DNA of 64,000 nt from Dipteris shenzhenensis (taxonomy: Eukaryota; Polypodiophyta; Polypodiopsida; Gleicheniales), in NCBI GenBank assembly GCA_047967505.1, contig CM106540.1; one strand, 5' to 3'. Numbering within the stretch: position 1 is the first letter of the stretch; every line of letters starts with the position of its first letter. This document shows, piece by piece, positions 43,473-55,570 of the stretch. Below the pieces are notes generated by a model. The model made no database searches. It had not been told where the DNA came from and saw only the letters and a program-made list of their open reading frames with translations. The translations under genes and the position numbers were made by a program.

Positions 43473-45060
43473 CGTGAGAGAGACACACACACACAGAGAT
43501 TGAGTGAGTGTGTGAGAGAGAGAGAACCAAAATAGTAGGAGGCCACGTGGCGAAAAATGGCGTGGGACACTTTTTTAACAAAAGTGTAACGATAGCTCTG
43601 CCTGGAAGGCAATGCTGAAAAAATATGAGATCTCGTTCCTTTTGGACATGTTGGAATGTGGCTTCTTATGTATGGGACATTGATGTGGCACTTCAAAGAA
43701 GAGAGGTCTTTTTGTGTTGAGGGTGGCTATGTGTCTTTAATTATACTCAATTTCACTTTCCAACTAAAAATGAAATCATCTAATGGTGCCCTCGTTTTCA
43801 AGAGGCATTCGCGGGGTCTCAAGTTAATTTAATTCCACTTTCAATTTCTAGAGTTAAATGGTTGTATGCTTCTCCTTAACTGACTTCATTTGAGCTCCAA
43901 CACACAACATTAACAATGGTTTAAAGGAGTTCTCTTTAAAGTCTTATAGAAACCTCTTACAACATCCACATTAGCTTAGGCTACTTGACTTATTGAGGTA
44001 CATGGCAAATTCTAGTCTAAATGTAGTTATTGCTCGAATGCCATTTTTGTAGAGCATCTATGCTCCTAAGTGCCTCCTAGTCCTTGTGATTAAGCTTTTT
44101 AGATTGGTTAAATGTCATATCACAACATGTGCATAACTTGACTTTTTTATTTATGTTGTTTGCCTTTCTTTTCGCCCCGCCCCCCTCCCCTACCCCAACC
44201 CCCCCAAAAAAAGGTTATGTTTATAGAGGGCAACTATACCCAAAGGAAAACGAGTAAAAATACAAAAATGACCAACAAAGTTAGAGGGCACACTACCCGT
44301 AGCCTACAGTGCAAAATAGCATGAGGAAAGGACTCTAAAGGAAACAACCGATTTCTTGTAGGCATTAACTAACAAGGAATCCCTAATCCATAGCATAACA
44401 CTCATATCCAACAGATTCATCTTCAAAGAGGCCAGCACAAGACCACACTATATCCCACGGAAACACCCCCATCGTTTAAACACCAGCTTGTCCTCGAGGG
44501 GTTCATAATATGTAAATCCTCTATATCTCTAGTTCATCTTCTTGGCACTTTGGGAAATGTATGCTTGATGCAAGTTCAAATATGCTGAGGATACTTTATT
44601 GAGAGTAATATTTTAGTTGGAAATGGTTGTTCACAATTCCTAGCTCTTGTTTCTCTTCTAATGCTTCATATGTGAAAGAAAAAGGAAAGAAAAAGAAATA
44701 AGCACCTAGATACATCAATAGAGAAGTGATAAAGCTTGTGAAGAAAAACCATATTATTATTCTGATACATAAAGACTAGGATTATCTGATTTCATTGCTT
44801 GCAATATATGGTTGAGATTTATAGCCATTTGTAAGAGAGAAGACACTGCTTAATGATAAAGGTAAGACCCTCTCATGGCTACTTTAAAAGAGACAAATTT
44901 GACAGTAGCCAAGGCTTCCATACTTGGCAAATGAAAATTAAAATTGTGCTTATGAAGGAGAATTGGTGGGATTTAGTCAAGCTAGGGAATCAGTTAACAC
45001 AAGACTCGTGAATCCACCACTACCAAAGGAAAAGAGAAGGCAAGTGACTCTACTCAACAA
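43473..45060. other. Stretch without a recognisable gene
   Basis: Includes a C-run/A-run low-complexity patch at about 44172-44215 and short frames only. No known motif. Confidence 0.35.
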
Positions 45061-45074
45061 CACTAGGAGATGCT

Positions 45075-45655
45075 AAAAGGCTAGAGAAAGCCTATGCAAT
45101 TGATTATGTGCATCATATTTTAGATTTGGAATCTCCTTATGAGGCTTGGCATAAGTTAGATGTGCTATTTGGTACTAGCTCTCATAACTCTAAATTGAGT
45201 TTGAAGATTAAATTCTTTGAACTTAAGATGGATGTAGACTTTGTTGTAGCTCATTTAAACGCTATGAGGAATCTTATGAGACAATTGGCCTCATTCCACT
45301 CTCCAATCCCTGAAGATGATGCAATGGTTGTGATCTTGAAGAGTAGGCCTCAAGATTTTGACTATGTTGTGACTACCTTGAAGAATCTTCCCCAACCAAC
45401 ACTAGAGAGCATCGACAGTGCTCTACAAGAAGAAGAGAGAAAGAAGAATTCAAGGAAGGTAGAAGGTCAAAGTCAAGCAATTACACTGAAGTCCTCATCA
45501 AAAGGAAAGTACAAAGCATGCAAGCATTGTGTCAAGACCAATCATCTTGAAAAAGATTGCTTTAAGATCACAATCCTTGCACTTATTGTGGCAAAAACAA
45601 TCACTTTATGAAGTTTTGCACAATAAGAAGAAGAAAGTCAAGGCAAATATGGTTG
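45075..45655 (+). mobile_element. Ty1/copia retrotransposon gag fragment with two zinc knuckles
   Basis: The frame 45108-45608 reads LESPYEAWHKLDVLFGTSS, LSLKIKFFELKMD, VAHLNAMRNLMRQLA, IPEDDAMVVILKSRP and LPQPTLESIDSALQEEERK, typical of the copia gag-polypeptide (UBN2-like) region. A CCHC zinc knuckle CKHCVKTNHLEKDC follows. Just after it, in another frame, a second knuckle CTYCGKNNHFMKFC reads, so one frameshift has occurred. Protease, integrase and reverse transcriptase do not follow; the fragment ends near 45655. Confidence 0.85.
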
Positions 45656-46980
45656 AATTAAGAACTCCATCAGCAAATGAATAAACAAATTTTGTGGTAG
45701 CATCATTAAATGAAGAAACACATTTTGTGGTAGAGGAAGATAAAGATTGGACCTTTTAAAGTCCAACATCTTTGAACTTTTGTCATCACTTGGTCATGTA
45801 GTCAATTTTGAGTTTCTCTACTTGGAGCACTTGAAACTGTTTTCCAAAATTTGTTAATATAGTAGGTACTTTGCTGCTGCTCATGCCATGACTTTCTTGC
45901 GAGGCTATTGGAACTTGAGTTTTCTTTGCCGTCGCGGATGTTTCTTCTACTAATCTAAGCTCCATAGTACTTGTTAGAATTCACTTCCTTCTCCATCGCC
46001 ATGAATTCCCCCAATACATCCCATCAGCAGCCTATAACGCCCTATCCCTTCATGATGACTGCACCCTTCGTGAATAGTTGTACGAAGCTATCCTATCGAT
46101 AGTAGAGGATTTGTGCGAAATGCCCTGAGTGTTTCCCAAGAACCCAAGATGAAATTCAACAATATGAATTGGCTCGGTGATACATTTGGCTTTCAAGTAG
46201 CTAATGTAAGCAATAGAGTAGCTACCAGATGATAGAGCAGTTTGGCTAGTGTCTTAAAGAGAAATAAAGAGCGGCTCTGCTTTACAAGGTCTCCTAGCTT
46301 GAAAATTCAAACTCCGATCCACTTTCAGCCGATAGACTTTTTTTGAAGGAGGAAGAAGGAAGGCGGGACGATGAAGACCAAATGCATGGGTTTTCACCTC
46401 CAATTCGATGCAAAACATCAAGTTGGAGGATAACATTATGCAAAGTTTCAAATTAAACATTGGAGGATAACATTATGCAAAGTTTCAAATTAAAGCATAA
46501 TCACATCCCAAACCATAAGGACATGTCTTAATTAAAAAGCTCTTTTATGCCATCCATTTTTAGGAATCAACTAGAGCCTATTACTTTTAAAAAGCTAAGA
46601 AGCATGGGTGAGTTCAAGCTTGAAGTCGATATTGGCCATCTAGTTTGAGCTTGAACTTGATGTGAAACATAGGGTGCCTACATCTGATGTCATACATCAA
46701 GTTAAGCTTCAACCCAATCTTGGACGTCAATTAGAAGCCTCACTTGATGGTAAACATCAAGTTGCAACTTCAAGTTGATAAAGAGAGGAAAAGCACCATT
46801 CTCATAATTTAAGTAAAATCATAATCTATTCTATATGTAGCAAAGTTCACTAGGGACCAAATGGCAATTTCTTAAAGTTTTTAAAGGGTAATGGCTTATT
46901 ATCACCATGGATAGGATGTCTGAATTATTTTTTTGAGGTTTGGTTTTGTAACTTTATTGAAAATAATAATAAATATAGTT
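45656..46980. other. Stretch without a recognised gene
   Basis: At about 45985-46105 one plus frame reads EFPQYIPSAAYNALSLHDDC, which looks like protein but was not recognised and is broken on both sides. 46600-46770 has repeated 'cttgatgt.a.acatcaagtt' words with inverted symmetry. A short direct repeat 'ggaggataacattatgcaaagtttcaaattaaa' occurs at 46424 and 46461. Confidence 0.35.
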
Positions 46981-46984
46981 ATTA

Positions 46985-49370
46985 AATGTATGGGTTATTG
47001 TTTGGATTAACTCTAGACTACATTTAGTTATTTAAAACATGGCTTGTGTGAAAGATTTCTTGCATCATTTGAATACAGTGTATTGAGATTATTCAAGGTT
47101 AGTGTTTGGATTGACTTTAGACTACATTTAGTTATTTCAAATATGGATGTGTGTTCAAGATTCCCTACATCATTTGAATTTAATGTGTTGATATTAGTCG
47201 GGCATGAAGGATTACTAGAATTTCTCTTGAAATTGATAATACATATATGATAACTTTTGGCCTTATCTCCCAGATTATCACTTGTTAGCTACCATGTGGT
47301 AGCTCGTCTTGCTCCTCTCTTGCTCCCACCGCAAACAAAATAAGAAACGTTCAAATCAGAGTCCAAGGCAAAAGTTATGGTTGCTTTAGTGTTAGGGACA
47401 CCTAGAGAGAAGGGACAAAAAAAATAAAAATTTGGCATGTGCGTGTAGGCATGAATTTGGGCTAGACAGGGGTTGCTGTTTGGCCCAAATGTACGCCAAC
47501 TCACACTTGGCCATGATTTGGTATTTTTTCAGCAATTTGACTTGCCACAGGTGCAAGCACTCAAAAAACTTGTTGTGCCCCAAAAAATATAATCAAATTT
47601 GTTCATGTAGGTCTAAATGCCACATTTTGGGGCAAATGCAAACATCTTGGTGTGGGAAAATTTGGGGCGAATGCCATATTCTTACACAAATAGATGCACA
47701 TGCACATGGAGGTCCAAATTATCAAGGGATTTCATGGGAAATCATCAAAAATTGGAATTTTTGGATCTTTGCCCAAGTGGGAAATTTTGGAAAAAGATTT
47801 TGGGGAAAATGCATATTTATTATTCAAAGGCACTCTACATGGTGACCTCAACACTTCCCCCAAGTCAAATTTCTCGGAAAATGCCAAATCAAGGCCAAGT
47901 GCGAGCCAGCATGAATGCCAAACGACGGCATCGTCTAGCCCAAATTTGCGCCAGCTCGCACTTGACCTTGATTTTCTTGGCAATTTGACTTGGGGGAAGT
48001 GTTCCCATAGGTGGAACACTCAGAAATTTTACTTTGCCCAAAAAATATCAAGAAATTTGACCATGTAGGTTGTAATGCAACATTTGGGGCAAATGCAAAA
48101 AATTTCGGACAAGTGCAATATTTTTGCACAAATATACTCTACCCACCGGGGTGTCCCCTCTCCCAGTGTCCCAAAATCTAAACCATCCATAAGTGTATTT
48201 TTATTATGTCATTGTGATGGGAGCAAGATGAGCTACGGCATTTGGATATAGTGTCTTGAGATTATTCAAGGTTAATGTTTGGATTAACTTTAGACTACAT
48301 TTAGTTATTTGAAATATGGCTTGTGTGTTCAAGATTCCCTACATCATTTGAATTTAGTGTGTTGAGATTAATCGACATTAAGGATTACTCTAATTTCTCT
48401 TAAAATCGATAATACATCAATGATATCTTTTTGTCTTATCCCAAATTATCAGTTGTTAGCTACCACATCGTAGCTCGTCTTGCTCCCATCGCAACGGCAT
48501 ATGAAACATCCAAATCGGAGTCCAAGAGAAACATTTATGGTTGCTTTAGTGTTATGGACACCCGGAGAGGGAAAAAGGGCAATAAAATTATTTTTTTGGG
48601 CATGTGCACATAGGCGCAAATTCGGGCCACATGAGACGGGTTGCTGTCTAGCCCAAATGCATGCCAGCTCACACTTGACCTTGATTTGGCATTTTTTATG
48701 CAATTTGACTTGGGGGATGTGTTCCCACAGGTGCAAACACTCCGAAAATATAATCAAATTTGACCATGTAGGTCTAAACCCCACATTTTGGGGCAAATGC
48801 AAAAATATTTGTGGAAAAATTTGAGGCAAATGACATATTCTTACACAAATAGATATGCACACACATGGAGGTTCAAACACTCAAAAATTTACTTTGCCCA
48901 AAAAGTATCAACAAATTTGACAATGTATGTTGTAATGCAACATTTTGGGGCAAATGCAAAATTTTTTGGGCAAGTGCAATATTTTTGCACAAATACACTC
49001 TACCCACCCAGGTGTCCCCTCTCCGAGTGTCCCAAAACACTAAACTAGCCATAACTTTATTTTTCTTACACCATTGTGGACAGTAGGAGCAAGACAAGCT
49101 ACGACATGGTGGTTAGTAAGTGATATTTTGGGCTACGAGCAAAAGTTATATTCAAATGATGTAGGAAATGTTGAACACATAAGCCATATTTCAAATAATT
49201 AAATGTAGTCTAACACTAACCTTGAATAATCTCACATACACTATATGCAAATGATGAAAGAAATGTTTCACACAAGCCATATTTTAGATAATTAAATGTA
49301 GTCTAGAGTTAATCCAAACACTAAATCATATATTTTACAACTACATTTGTTATTATTTTCACTAAAGTTA
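46985..49370. mobile_element. Large inverted-repeat structure with internal direct duplication
   Basis: The left arm (about 46990-47330: 'ggattaactctagactacatttagttatt', 'cttgtgtgaaagatttcttgcatcatttg', 'agctcgtcttgctcc') is found inverted at about 49085-49360. The interior is a direct duplication of about 1176 bp: 'gttagctaccaYRtYgtagctcgtcttgctccc' at about 47284 and 48460, followed by 'ttatggttgctttagtgtta.ggacacc' and gcaaatttggg-rich blocks. No long coding frame is present. It looks like a foldback or long-terminal-inverted-repeat element without its own transposase. No target duplication could be fixed. Confidence 0.6.
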
Positions 49371-50160
49371 CAATTTGGCCATTTGACCCAATTTCACTCC
49401 GGCTTACACATGGCCCCGATTGGGCATTTTCCTGTCAAATTGGCTTGGGGGAAGTGTTGAGGGCACCATGGAGAGTGCCTTTAAACAAGAAATTGACATT
49501 TTTCCAAAATTGGCCATTTGGGCATAGGATCAAAAATTCTAAAATTTTTGGTGCAAATGATATTCATTTGATATTCGCCCCTCTAGGAAAATGTATTTGA
49601 TTAAAAAATTTGCATTTTCCCCAAAACATTTATTCAATAATTTTGCGACTTCAGTATAAACACTAAAATCTTTAATTTAATAATTGTTTGCTCTTTCCCA
49701 TGGCTTCCGCACAGGAAGAGTAGAGTTTTCTCAGTATGCAGGGTTCTAAGGCTTTTTGTCATGTACAGATATATTGGTGCTGTCGTTTATAGTAGTGTAG
49801 CTTAGGACCTCGAGTCGTATTCCGGTGACAGACGTAGGCTTACGTGTGGTAAGCAAACATAGTGCATGCATGTGTGAAAGGGACATGCATCATCATGGTT
49901 GGGGTAATGAAGGCGTTCGCCTTCATTGGGGGTTGAAGGGTTTAGGAGGAATTTAAGGGTTAGAGGAAGGTTCAAGATTTAGAAGGAGGATCCAAGGTTT
50001 AGAGAGAGGTTCCACAGTTTAGAAGAGGTTGAAGGGTTAGAAGGAGGATCCAAGGTTCAGGGTAGAGTTCATCGTGGAGAACTCATCTTCTTGTAGATCA
50101 TGGAGGTTAAGGGTTGAGGAACTAAGGGTTTAGGGGGAGCATAGGAGCGGGAGAGGAAGA
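49371..50160. other. Stretch without a recognised gene; hairpin at 49906
   Basis: A perfect inverted repeat with 10-bp arms and a 2-nt loop (AATGAAGGCG/CGCCTTCATT) lies at 49906-49927. 'gggtt.ag.a.gaggttc' words are repeated four to five times in 49925-50080. No gene is recognised. Confidence 0.4.
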
Positions 50161-50300
50161 AGGTGTAAGAGCATGGGGGGAAAAGAGAGAGAGGAGAAGG
50201 GAGGAGGAGGAGGGAGGAGGAGGAGGAGGAGGGAGGAGGAGGGGGGAGGAGGAGGAGGAGGGGGGCGGGAGGAGGAGAGGGAGAGGATGGGTTGCAAGGT
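50160..50300. repeat. GGA-rich low-complexity tract
   Basis: Tandem GGAGGA and GAGGAGG units run with G-runs on the plus strand. Pro/Ser-rich minus-strand frames across 50122-50423 are compositional. Confidence 0.8.
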
Positions 50301-50479
50301 TGGAGGAGAGGGAAGGAGGAGTTGCAAGGTTAGGACATGCTTTTGGACGTGGAGTGCAAGGAAGCATAGACACTTGAGACAATTGCTTGGAATACCAAAG
50401 TAGAACTCAACACAATGCCCCAAAGAGTGTGGGCTTCATTTCATTATGGGGTATTTATACAAGTTGGAGAGCTTCTCTC

Positions 50480-50645
50480 TTTGCATGTAGGAATTGTAAG
50501 ACATTCTCTCTCTACATGTAGAACTTGCATATAGAAGTTGCATGTAGGAGTTGCAAGTTGCATGGAGAACTCATATGTAGGAATCGCATGTAGGACTTGC
50601 ATGTAGAACATGCATGTAGGAGCTGCAAGTATAACTTGCATGTTG
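50480..50645 (+). repeat. Minisatellite, TTGCATGTAGRAxx units of about 21 bp
   Basis: About eight imperfect units such as 'cttgcatgtagaacatgcatgtaggagctgcaagt' each contain GCATGTAG. Confidence 0.8.
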
Positions 50646-50651
50646 ATGATC

Positions 50652-53400
50652 CTAAGAGAGATTATTCCTTGCCTTATGCAAGTACAAGTGGAGCTTTGCC
50701 GCTACTCTACACACACATTCTGTACTACCTAAGTCCATGTTGGCATAGAGACAACATACTCCCGGATCCATTTTATTACCCATCCTCGGGTTATGGCTTA
50801 TTGTGATCACGTAGTTGGGATGCCATGCGTGAAATTGAGTGGCTATGGAACTTGTGTCGTGCCAGTCGATCCTACTATAAAGCCTTTGCACCATAAAGTT
50901 TTTTCTCTATTTCTAAGTAGCATGTATTCAACATTTGTTCGAACAGAGATACATGGCATGCTTCTAAGAAGATGACTCTTTGATAGAGTCGGCTTGTAAT
51001 TTGAGCATCGCTTTGTTCATTGGGATTGAAGCTGAGTGGAGGCAAACTTAGCGGTCGAGGTGGCTGGGGACCTCTAGAATGTATATTCCAATGTTTTGCA
51101 TAAGATAGCACTTTGGTGAAGGAAGCGGTCAATGTTGCCGTGCATTATTTGCTAATGCTGCTGAAGTTATCGGATCATTGTGCCTTGGATATTCCATTCT
51201 ACACTAGAATATGGTTTGATCATTGGCCAATTAATGGTGCGATCTTCACCCAAAGTGTGTATGTTGGCTTCCCATTTGTGACGTTGTGGAACTAGATAGA
51301 ACTTGGGATGGGTTCTGAGAGATGGAGGTGCATGCAAGTACTCTTTCAAGAAGATTACATCAAAGAGCTTGGGATGACGCCAATCAGGTTGGGGATCCAG
51401 CTTCTTATCCAATCTTCAGTAATTTGACGCTGACGAAGGTTGGTAGAGAAGTTGTCCAAGGTCCATCCACCTCGAGTTTTCATATAAGGATATTTGCTCC
51501 AAAATTCCTTGATGGGGTTACTGGGAAGTGGTATCTCATCAAAATCATACCCATCATTGGAATTTGGCATGGGAGTACAAATTGGATTATCCGAATTCTG
51601 ATATTCAAAATCAAATACTATGTCATTTTCTACTAATGGCAGCACAAGTAGTATCAGAGGTGATGATGGGGCAAGGAGAGAATCTGGGGACATGGGGGAG
51701 AAATATGGAAGAGTATTAGTTGTGGTAGGGAGAGCAAAGGGAAGGGGGGGAAGAATTGGGCAAATGGTTTGAGCAGCTTGGTAATCCTCGATGGTAGGAT
51801 TAGCAAGGGAAGGGAAGAAGCTAGGTGTGAGGGGCTCGTAAGTTTGTGATTGTTGGGTTGGTCGAAAATGATGAGAGGAATGAGCAAAGAGATGATGAAT
51901 GGAATAGATGTTAGGATGGAGCTCAGGGAAGGTTAAGAGAGTGGTAGCAGCAAGGGGAAGTGAGGTTGGCAGAAAGAGTGGTTAGATATGGTAAGTTGGA
52001 TGTGAGATAGGCCCTATCATCTTCCGACACTTCTTTTTGCTGGTGCGATGGGATCATCAGCTGCAAGGGTGGGATGTCGATTATGTCATGCCTGGAAAAT
52101 AATACTGATGGCCTTTGTAGCAATGGCAACAAATCTGAAATAACCTTGAGAGGAGGACTACCCATAAGGCATACATATGCGATGAAAGCATCCGTCCTGA
52201 GTGCTATAAACCCGGCATGTATCTAGACAGGTAGAAGATATTTTTCTCATCTTTAGACAAGTCTTGGCAGATTATGCACAGAGTTTTGGTTCCTATGGAA
52301 CGTTCCCATTTGATTGTTGGATGAGTAGATATGATCTTGATTTGGAGTTGCTTCCATTGGATAAGCACTCGTGCGTTGAGATGATCTTTCGCTTGTAGAG
52401 CAGTCACAAGCTCCTCGTACACCACCATTGTGCATTGTAGTGGGACTTATTGATGTTGTCTTCCATTGCCTCATTGCTGTGCACTAGAAATTGGAGTTCA
52501 AGCTTGGAGATGATTATCTTTTGGGATTGCCTCTCATCCATTTTCTCTTTATATTTATGGTAGATGGATGTAGATGCCTCCTTAAGCTTTCTCATTTGCA
52601 AGGTGACCTGCGCTTGTTGAGGAATGACTTCAGTGGTAGTGAACCATTGGTCCAAGACTTGTGCTTGTGAAGTGCTAGCCTCTTTAGTGGTAGCAAGTTG
52701 GTCCTTTAAGTTTCTGCAGTCCCTTGTAAGCTCTTCAATGCTGAATGTGCGTATTGCCAAAGACTAATGCATGTCTTCAAGCTTGTCTTGGCAATCCTGG
52801 AGCTCTTCTTCTTTGTGTATTAGAGTGAGTTGAGCTTGTGCTAGTGCCTCCGTTTGCTGAGCATGTGCGGAGGTCAAGGAGTTATAGTAGGTATGTAGGA
52901 TTTCAGTTGCTTGTACTATTGCTATCAACTGTATCTGGATTTGGTGGAGCTTGGAGGTCATTGCCTTCTCTTGAGCTTGGAGAACTTGGTTCATGCGCAC
53001 TTCTTCAACCTCCTTCTCATCTATTTGCACCAGAGGTGCCTTGACCTCTCTCAAGATTGCCTAGAATTGGTCTTCAATTACTGCTGCAGTCTATCTGTCC
53101 AATTCTCGTGCATGTTTCTCCTTGGCCAAGCTAGTGAATAGTTTGGACATTTGGATCATTTGGCTAGCTTGATGATGGAGAATGATAGACGGAGATGAGG
53201 ACTGGCAATACTGCTTATACAATTGGTGCCCATGTAGCCATCCTAATGATTTTGTAGTACTTGGCAGTTGTTCCAATGGTATTTTAGTCATTTGGATACA
53301 GTAGTCATACTATTGATCTGGCACTAGCACCCATTGTGGCTCATGGACTGGCATGGCATCGATGGGCGAGCGGTGCTGGTGCCGATGTAGCCTCAGGCTC
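50652..53400 (-). pseudogene. Decayed coiled-coil protein gene, unrecognised family
   Basis: From about 53350 down to 52430 one minus frame is continuous except for three TAG codons (53091-53093, 53061-53063, 52764-52766). It reads MTKIPLEQLPSTTKSLGWLH, KLFTSLAKEKHARELDR, then long heptad-rich helices (EKEVEEVRMNQVLQAQEKAM, ALAQAQLTLIHKEEELQDCQ, EELTRDCRNLKDQLATTKEA). After a frame change near 52430 come MVVYEELVTALQAKDHLNAR, CIICQDLSKDEKNIFYLSRY and AFIAYVCLMG. Further pieces on the same strand (51355-51693, 51167-51412, 50875-51132, 50652-50894) include FWSKYPYMKTRGGWTLDNF and THPKFYLVPQRHKWEANIHT. I do not know the family. A long coiled coil followed by Cys-containing and aromatic-rich parts is all that can be said. 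Confidence 0.5.
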
Positions 53401-53799
53401 TGGTGTCAATGTTGTATCAGGCTCTAGCTGCTGCTATTGTTGGAGATATATTGGTTGTAGTTGTGCACAGAGCTATAGCATCTCGTGGGGTATCATTTGA
53501 TAAAGAAAAATGTGCAAGATGTCATGATGGGAAATCTCAACACTGTGAAGACATTAAAAAAAATCATGGGATATATTCGCTGCTCTTTACGAGTCCAATA
53601 ACACCTCCATGATTCTCACACTGGGAAACCAAATCAACCAGAGTTTTTGCAATAGCAGTGAAACCAGTCATGCTTACGTACTCAAAATTACGGATTACAA
53701 CAATCAACTCACAGCAGGAATTGAGACCATGAATCCCACAAAAATGGTTCAAGTCATCCTGAATAGGGATACATGAATCTAGTCCAGAGTATTGCCATT

Positions 53800-54601
53800 C
53801 AACAGAAAATTCCAACACTTTAAGAGCTATAGTCAGTTATACTTGGCGAAGAACTCAGGACTCAATCCATTCATGCACATAAAGGTCATTCCAATGATTA
53901 AGCATTCACAGCTTATAGAAGCAGAGGCAGAGGCAGAGGTAGATCGTTTTAGCAACCAAAGTGGTCATCATCAACAACAAAGTCATTAGCAAAGTTATCA
54001 TCATTAGCATCATCCTCAACAACATCACAATCCTAATCCAAGAGGAAATAATTCCAACAGAGGAAGATTCCAAGGAAGAGGGAATGCATCCACCAACATG
54101 TCAAACATTCAGTGCAACTACTATTGTCATAAGTTTGGACACTATGAATGATATTGCCTCAAGAAGAAGTATGACCAAGGTGGTCAATCCAGTAGCAATA
54201 GAGGCAATTTACGAGGAAGAGGAAATCATTGCGGTGGACATTCAAGTCACAATAATTGTGCAAATGAACCTGAGAATATGTTTCTTGCAATCGAGGATAT
54301 GCAAAAGACTAAAACAATGTATCTTGACATAAATTGCATTTCCAAGGGGGAATGCAATTATCAAGTCGATCAAGCAAATGAATATCCATAGTAAATCCAC
54401 AGTGGTGCATCATCTCATATGACAAAGCATCAGGTATGGTTTATAGAGATGAAACCATTAGAAGGACACAAGAATGTCATCTACACGACAGATAACACAA
54501 TGAATCTAGTTCAAGGGAAAGACTTTGTCCCTATGAACAATTTCACTAGTAGAAAAGGATTGGTGAAAGATGTACTCTATGTTCCAAATCTCAACAAGAA
54601 C
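53800..54601 (+). mobile_element. Ty1/copia remnant, gag end to pre-integrase (5' part)
   Basis: Plus frames give AYRSRGRGRGRS, RGNNSNRGRFQGRGN, then a degenerate zinc knuckle (QCNYYCHKFGHYE-stop-YC), ENMFLAIEDMQKTKTMYLDI and the gag-pre-integrase words HMTKHQVW, GKDFVPMNNFTSRKGLVKDV and LYVPNLNKN. Stops and frame changes show that it is inactive. The word LYVPNLNKN is cut after its final Asn by the miniature element at 54602 and continues at 54857. Confidence 0.85.
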
Positions 54602-54848
54602 CTCAGGGGGGTCACTATGTATAAACCCTCTATATCACGTGCATTCAAGGCCTATTTGTAAAATCCCTTATCTGTAATTTTTCCATTAATAAAATGTACC
54701 CTTTTTCTATATAAATCTGTAAAATTTTTTCCAAAATCATTTAAAAATCTCCATGATGTAAATTAATTTCTATAAAATTTAGATATTAAAAATATCCTTC
54801 TGTTGAACCCACGTGATAGGGTTACATGTGATGACTAACCCCCCTGAG
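54602..54848. mobile_element. Miniature element family A, complete, inside copia (247 bp)
   Basis: The ends CTCAGGGGGGTCACTATGTA and CCCCCCTGAG form an imperfect inverted repeat of roughly 36 bp. The flanks ACAAGAAC (54594-54601) and GCAAGAAC (54849-54856) are an 8-bp target duplication with one mismatch. Removing the element and one flank restores a continuous copia frame, so the insertion is later than the copia. The length equals that of 61460-61706. Confidence 0.9.
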
Positions 54849-55320
54849 GCAAGAACCTCTTATCGATTGGTCAAACTATGAAACTATCGAGTCATCTTCA
54901 ATGGAGATGAATGCACTATCAGATACAAATCCAGAGGATATCAGCTAGTATGGAAAGTAGTCAAGGAAGGATTCTTGTTTAGAATGCTAGCTTCACTACC
55001 AAATTTGCATGCCATGTTAGCTGAACCGCAATATAGATGCCACTTCCCACAGTATGGCACAAGAGATATGGACATGTCAATTTCAAAAACTTGATAGAGC
55101 TCTATGGTGATTGGAATTCCTAAGCTTTAGTTTCTTGAAAAGTTTGCAAAGCATGCCACTTTGGTTAACAAAAGCAAACCAATTTTAATAGAAGCACCTC
55201 TCGAGCATGAGGTATTCTTGATTTGATTCATGGGGTTATGCCTAGACCCATAACATCAATGGTTCACTTTATTACTTAACTCTCATTGACGACTATAGCA
55301 AATATTGTTGGGTCTCACAC
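54849..55320 (+). mobile_element. Ty1/copia remnant, pre-integrase and integrase start (3' part)
   Basis: Starting from the target duplication the plus strand reads KNLLSIGQTM, then RVIFNGDECTIRYKSRGYQL, VVKEGFLFRMLASLPNLHAM, WHKRYGHVNFKNL (gag-pre-integrase), CKACHFG (integrase zinc-finger end), then LDLIHGVMPRPITSM and LTLIDDYSKYCWV (integrase core with the first catalytic Asp). The fragment breaks off at about 55318, where sequence of a second, inverted copia begins. Confidence 0.85.
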
Positions 55321-55324
55321 ATGG

Positions 55325-55570
55325 CTTCTCCTCATATGGGGGCCTTACAACTTGAGCACCTTGGACCATTGGTGGTTACCAAGAGGGTGGGGCATTGAGC
55401 ATATCTAACACCCCCCCTCAATGTCCACCCGTATGTGAACTACCTTCTCAGCCCAATGCCGAGTCTCTGAAGATGACCCTGAAGCTGATCCTTCTCGAGT
55501 GCCTTGGTGAGGATATCTACTCCATTTTGCTCTATTGGGGACAGTAGACTGGAAGTAGCAAGGGTGTCCA
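55325..55570 (-). mobile_element. Second Ty1/copia remnant: RNase H end, polypurine tract, LTR start
   Basis: On the minus strand NGVDILTKALEKDQLQ and GHLQRLGIGL are the C-terminal end of copia RNase H (usual form VADILTKAL). The purine tract TTGAGGGGGG follows, then TGTTAGATATGC, the start of a 3' LTR, at about 55411 going down. About 85 bp of LTR remain before the junction with the plus-strand copia at about 55320. Confidence 0.8.

Noticed and set aside
53564-53818. 84-codon minus-strand frame
   Set aside because: It lies next to and partly overlaps the plus-strand copia remnant, and it has no recognisable motif of its own.
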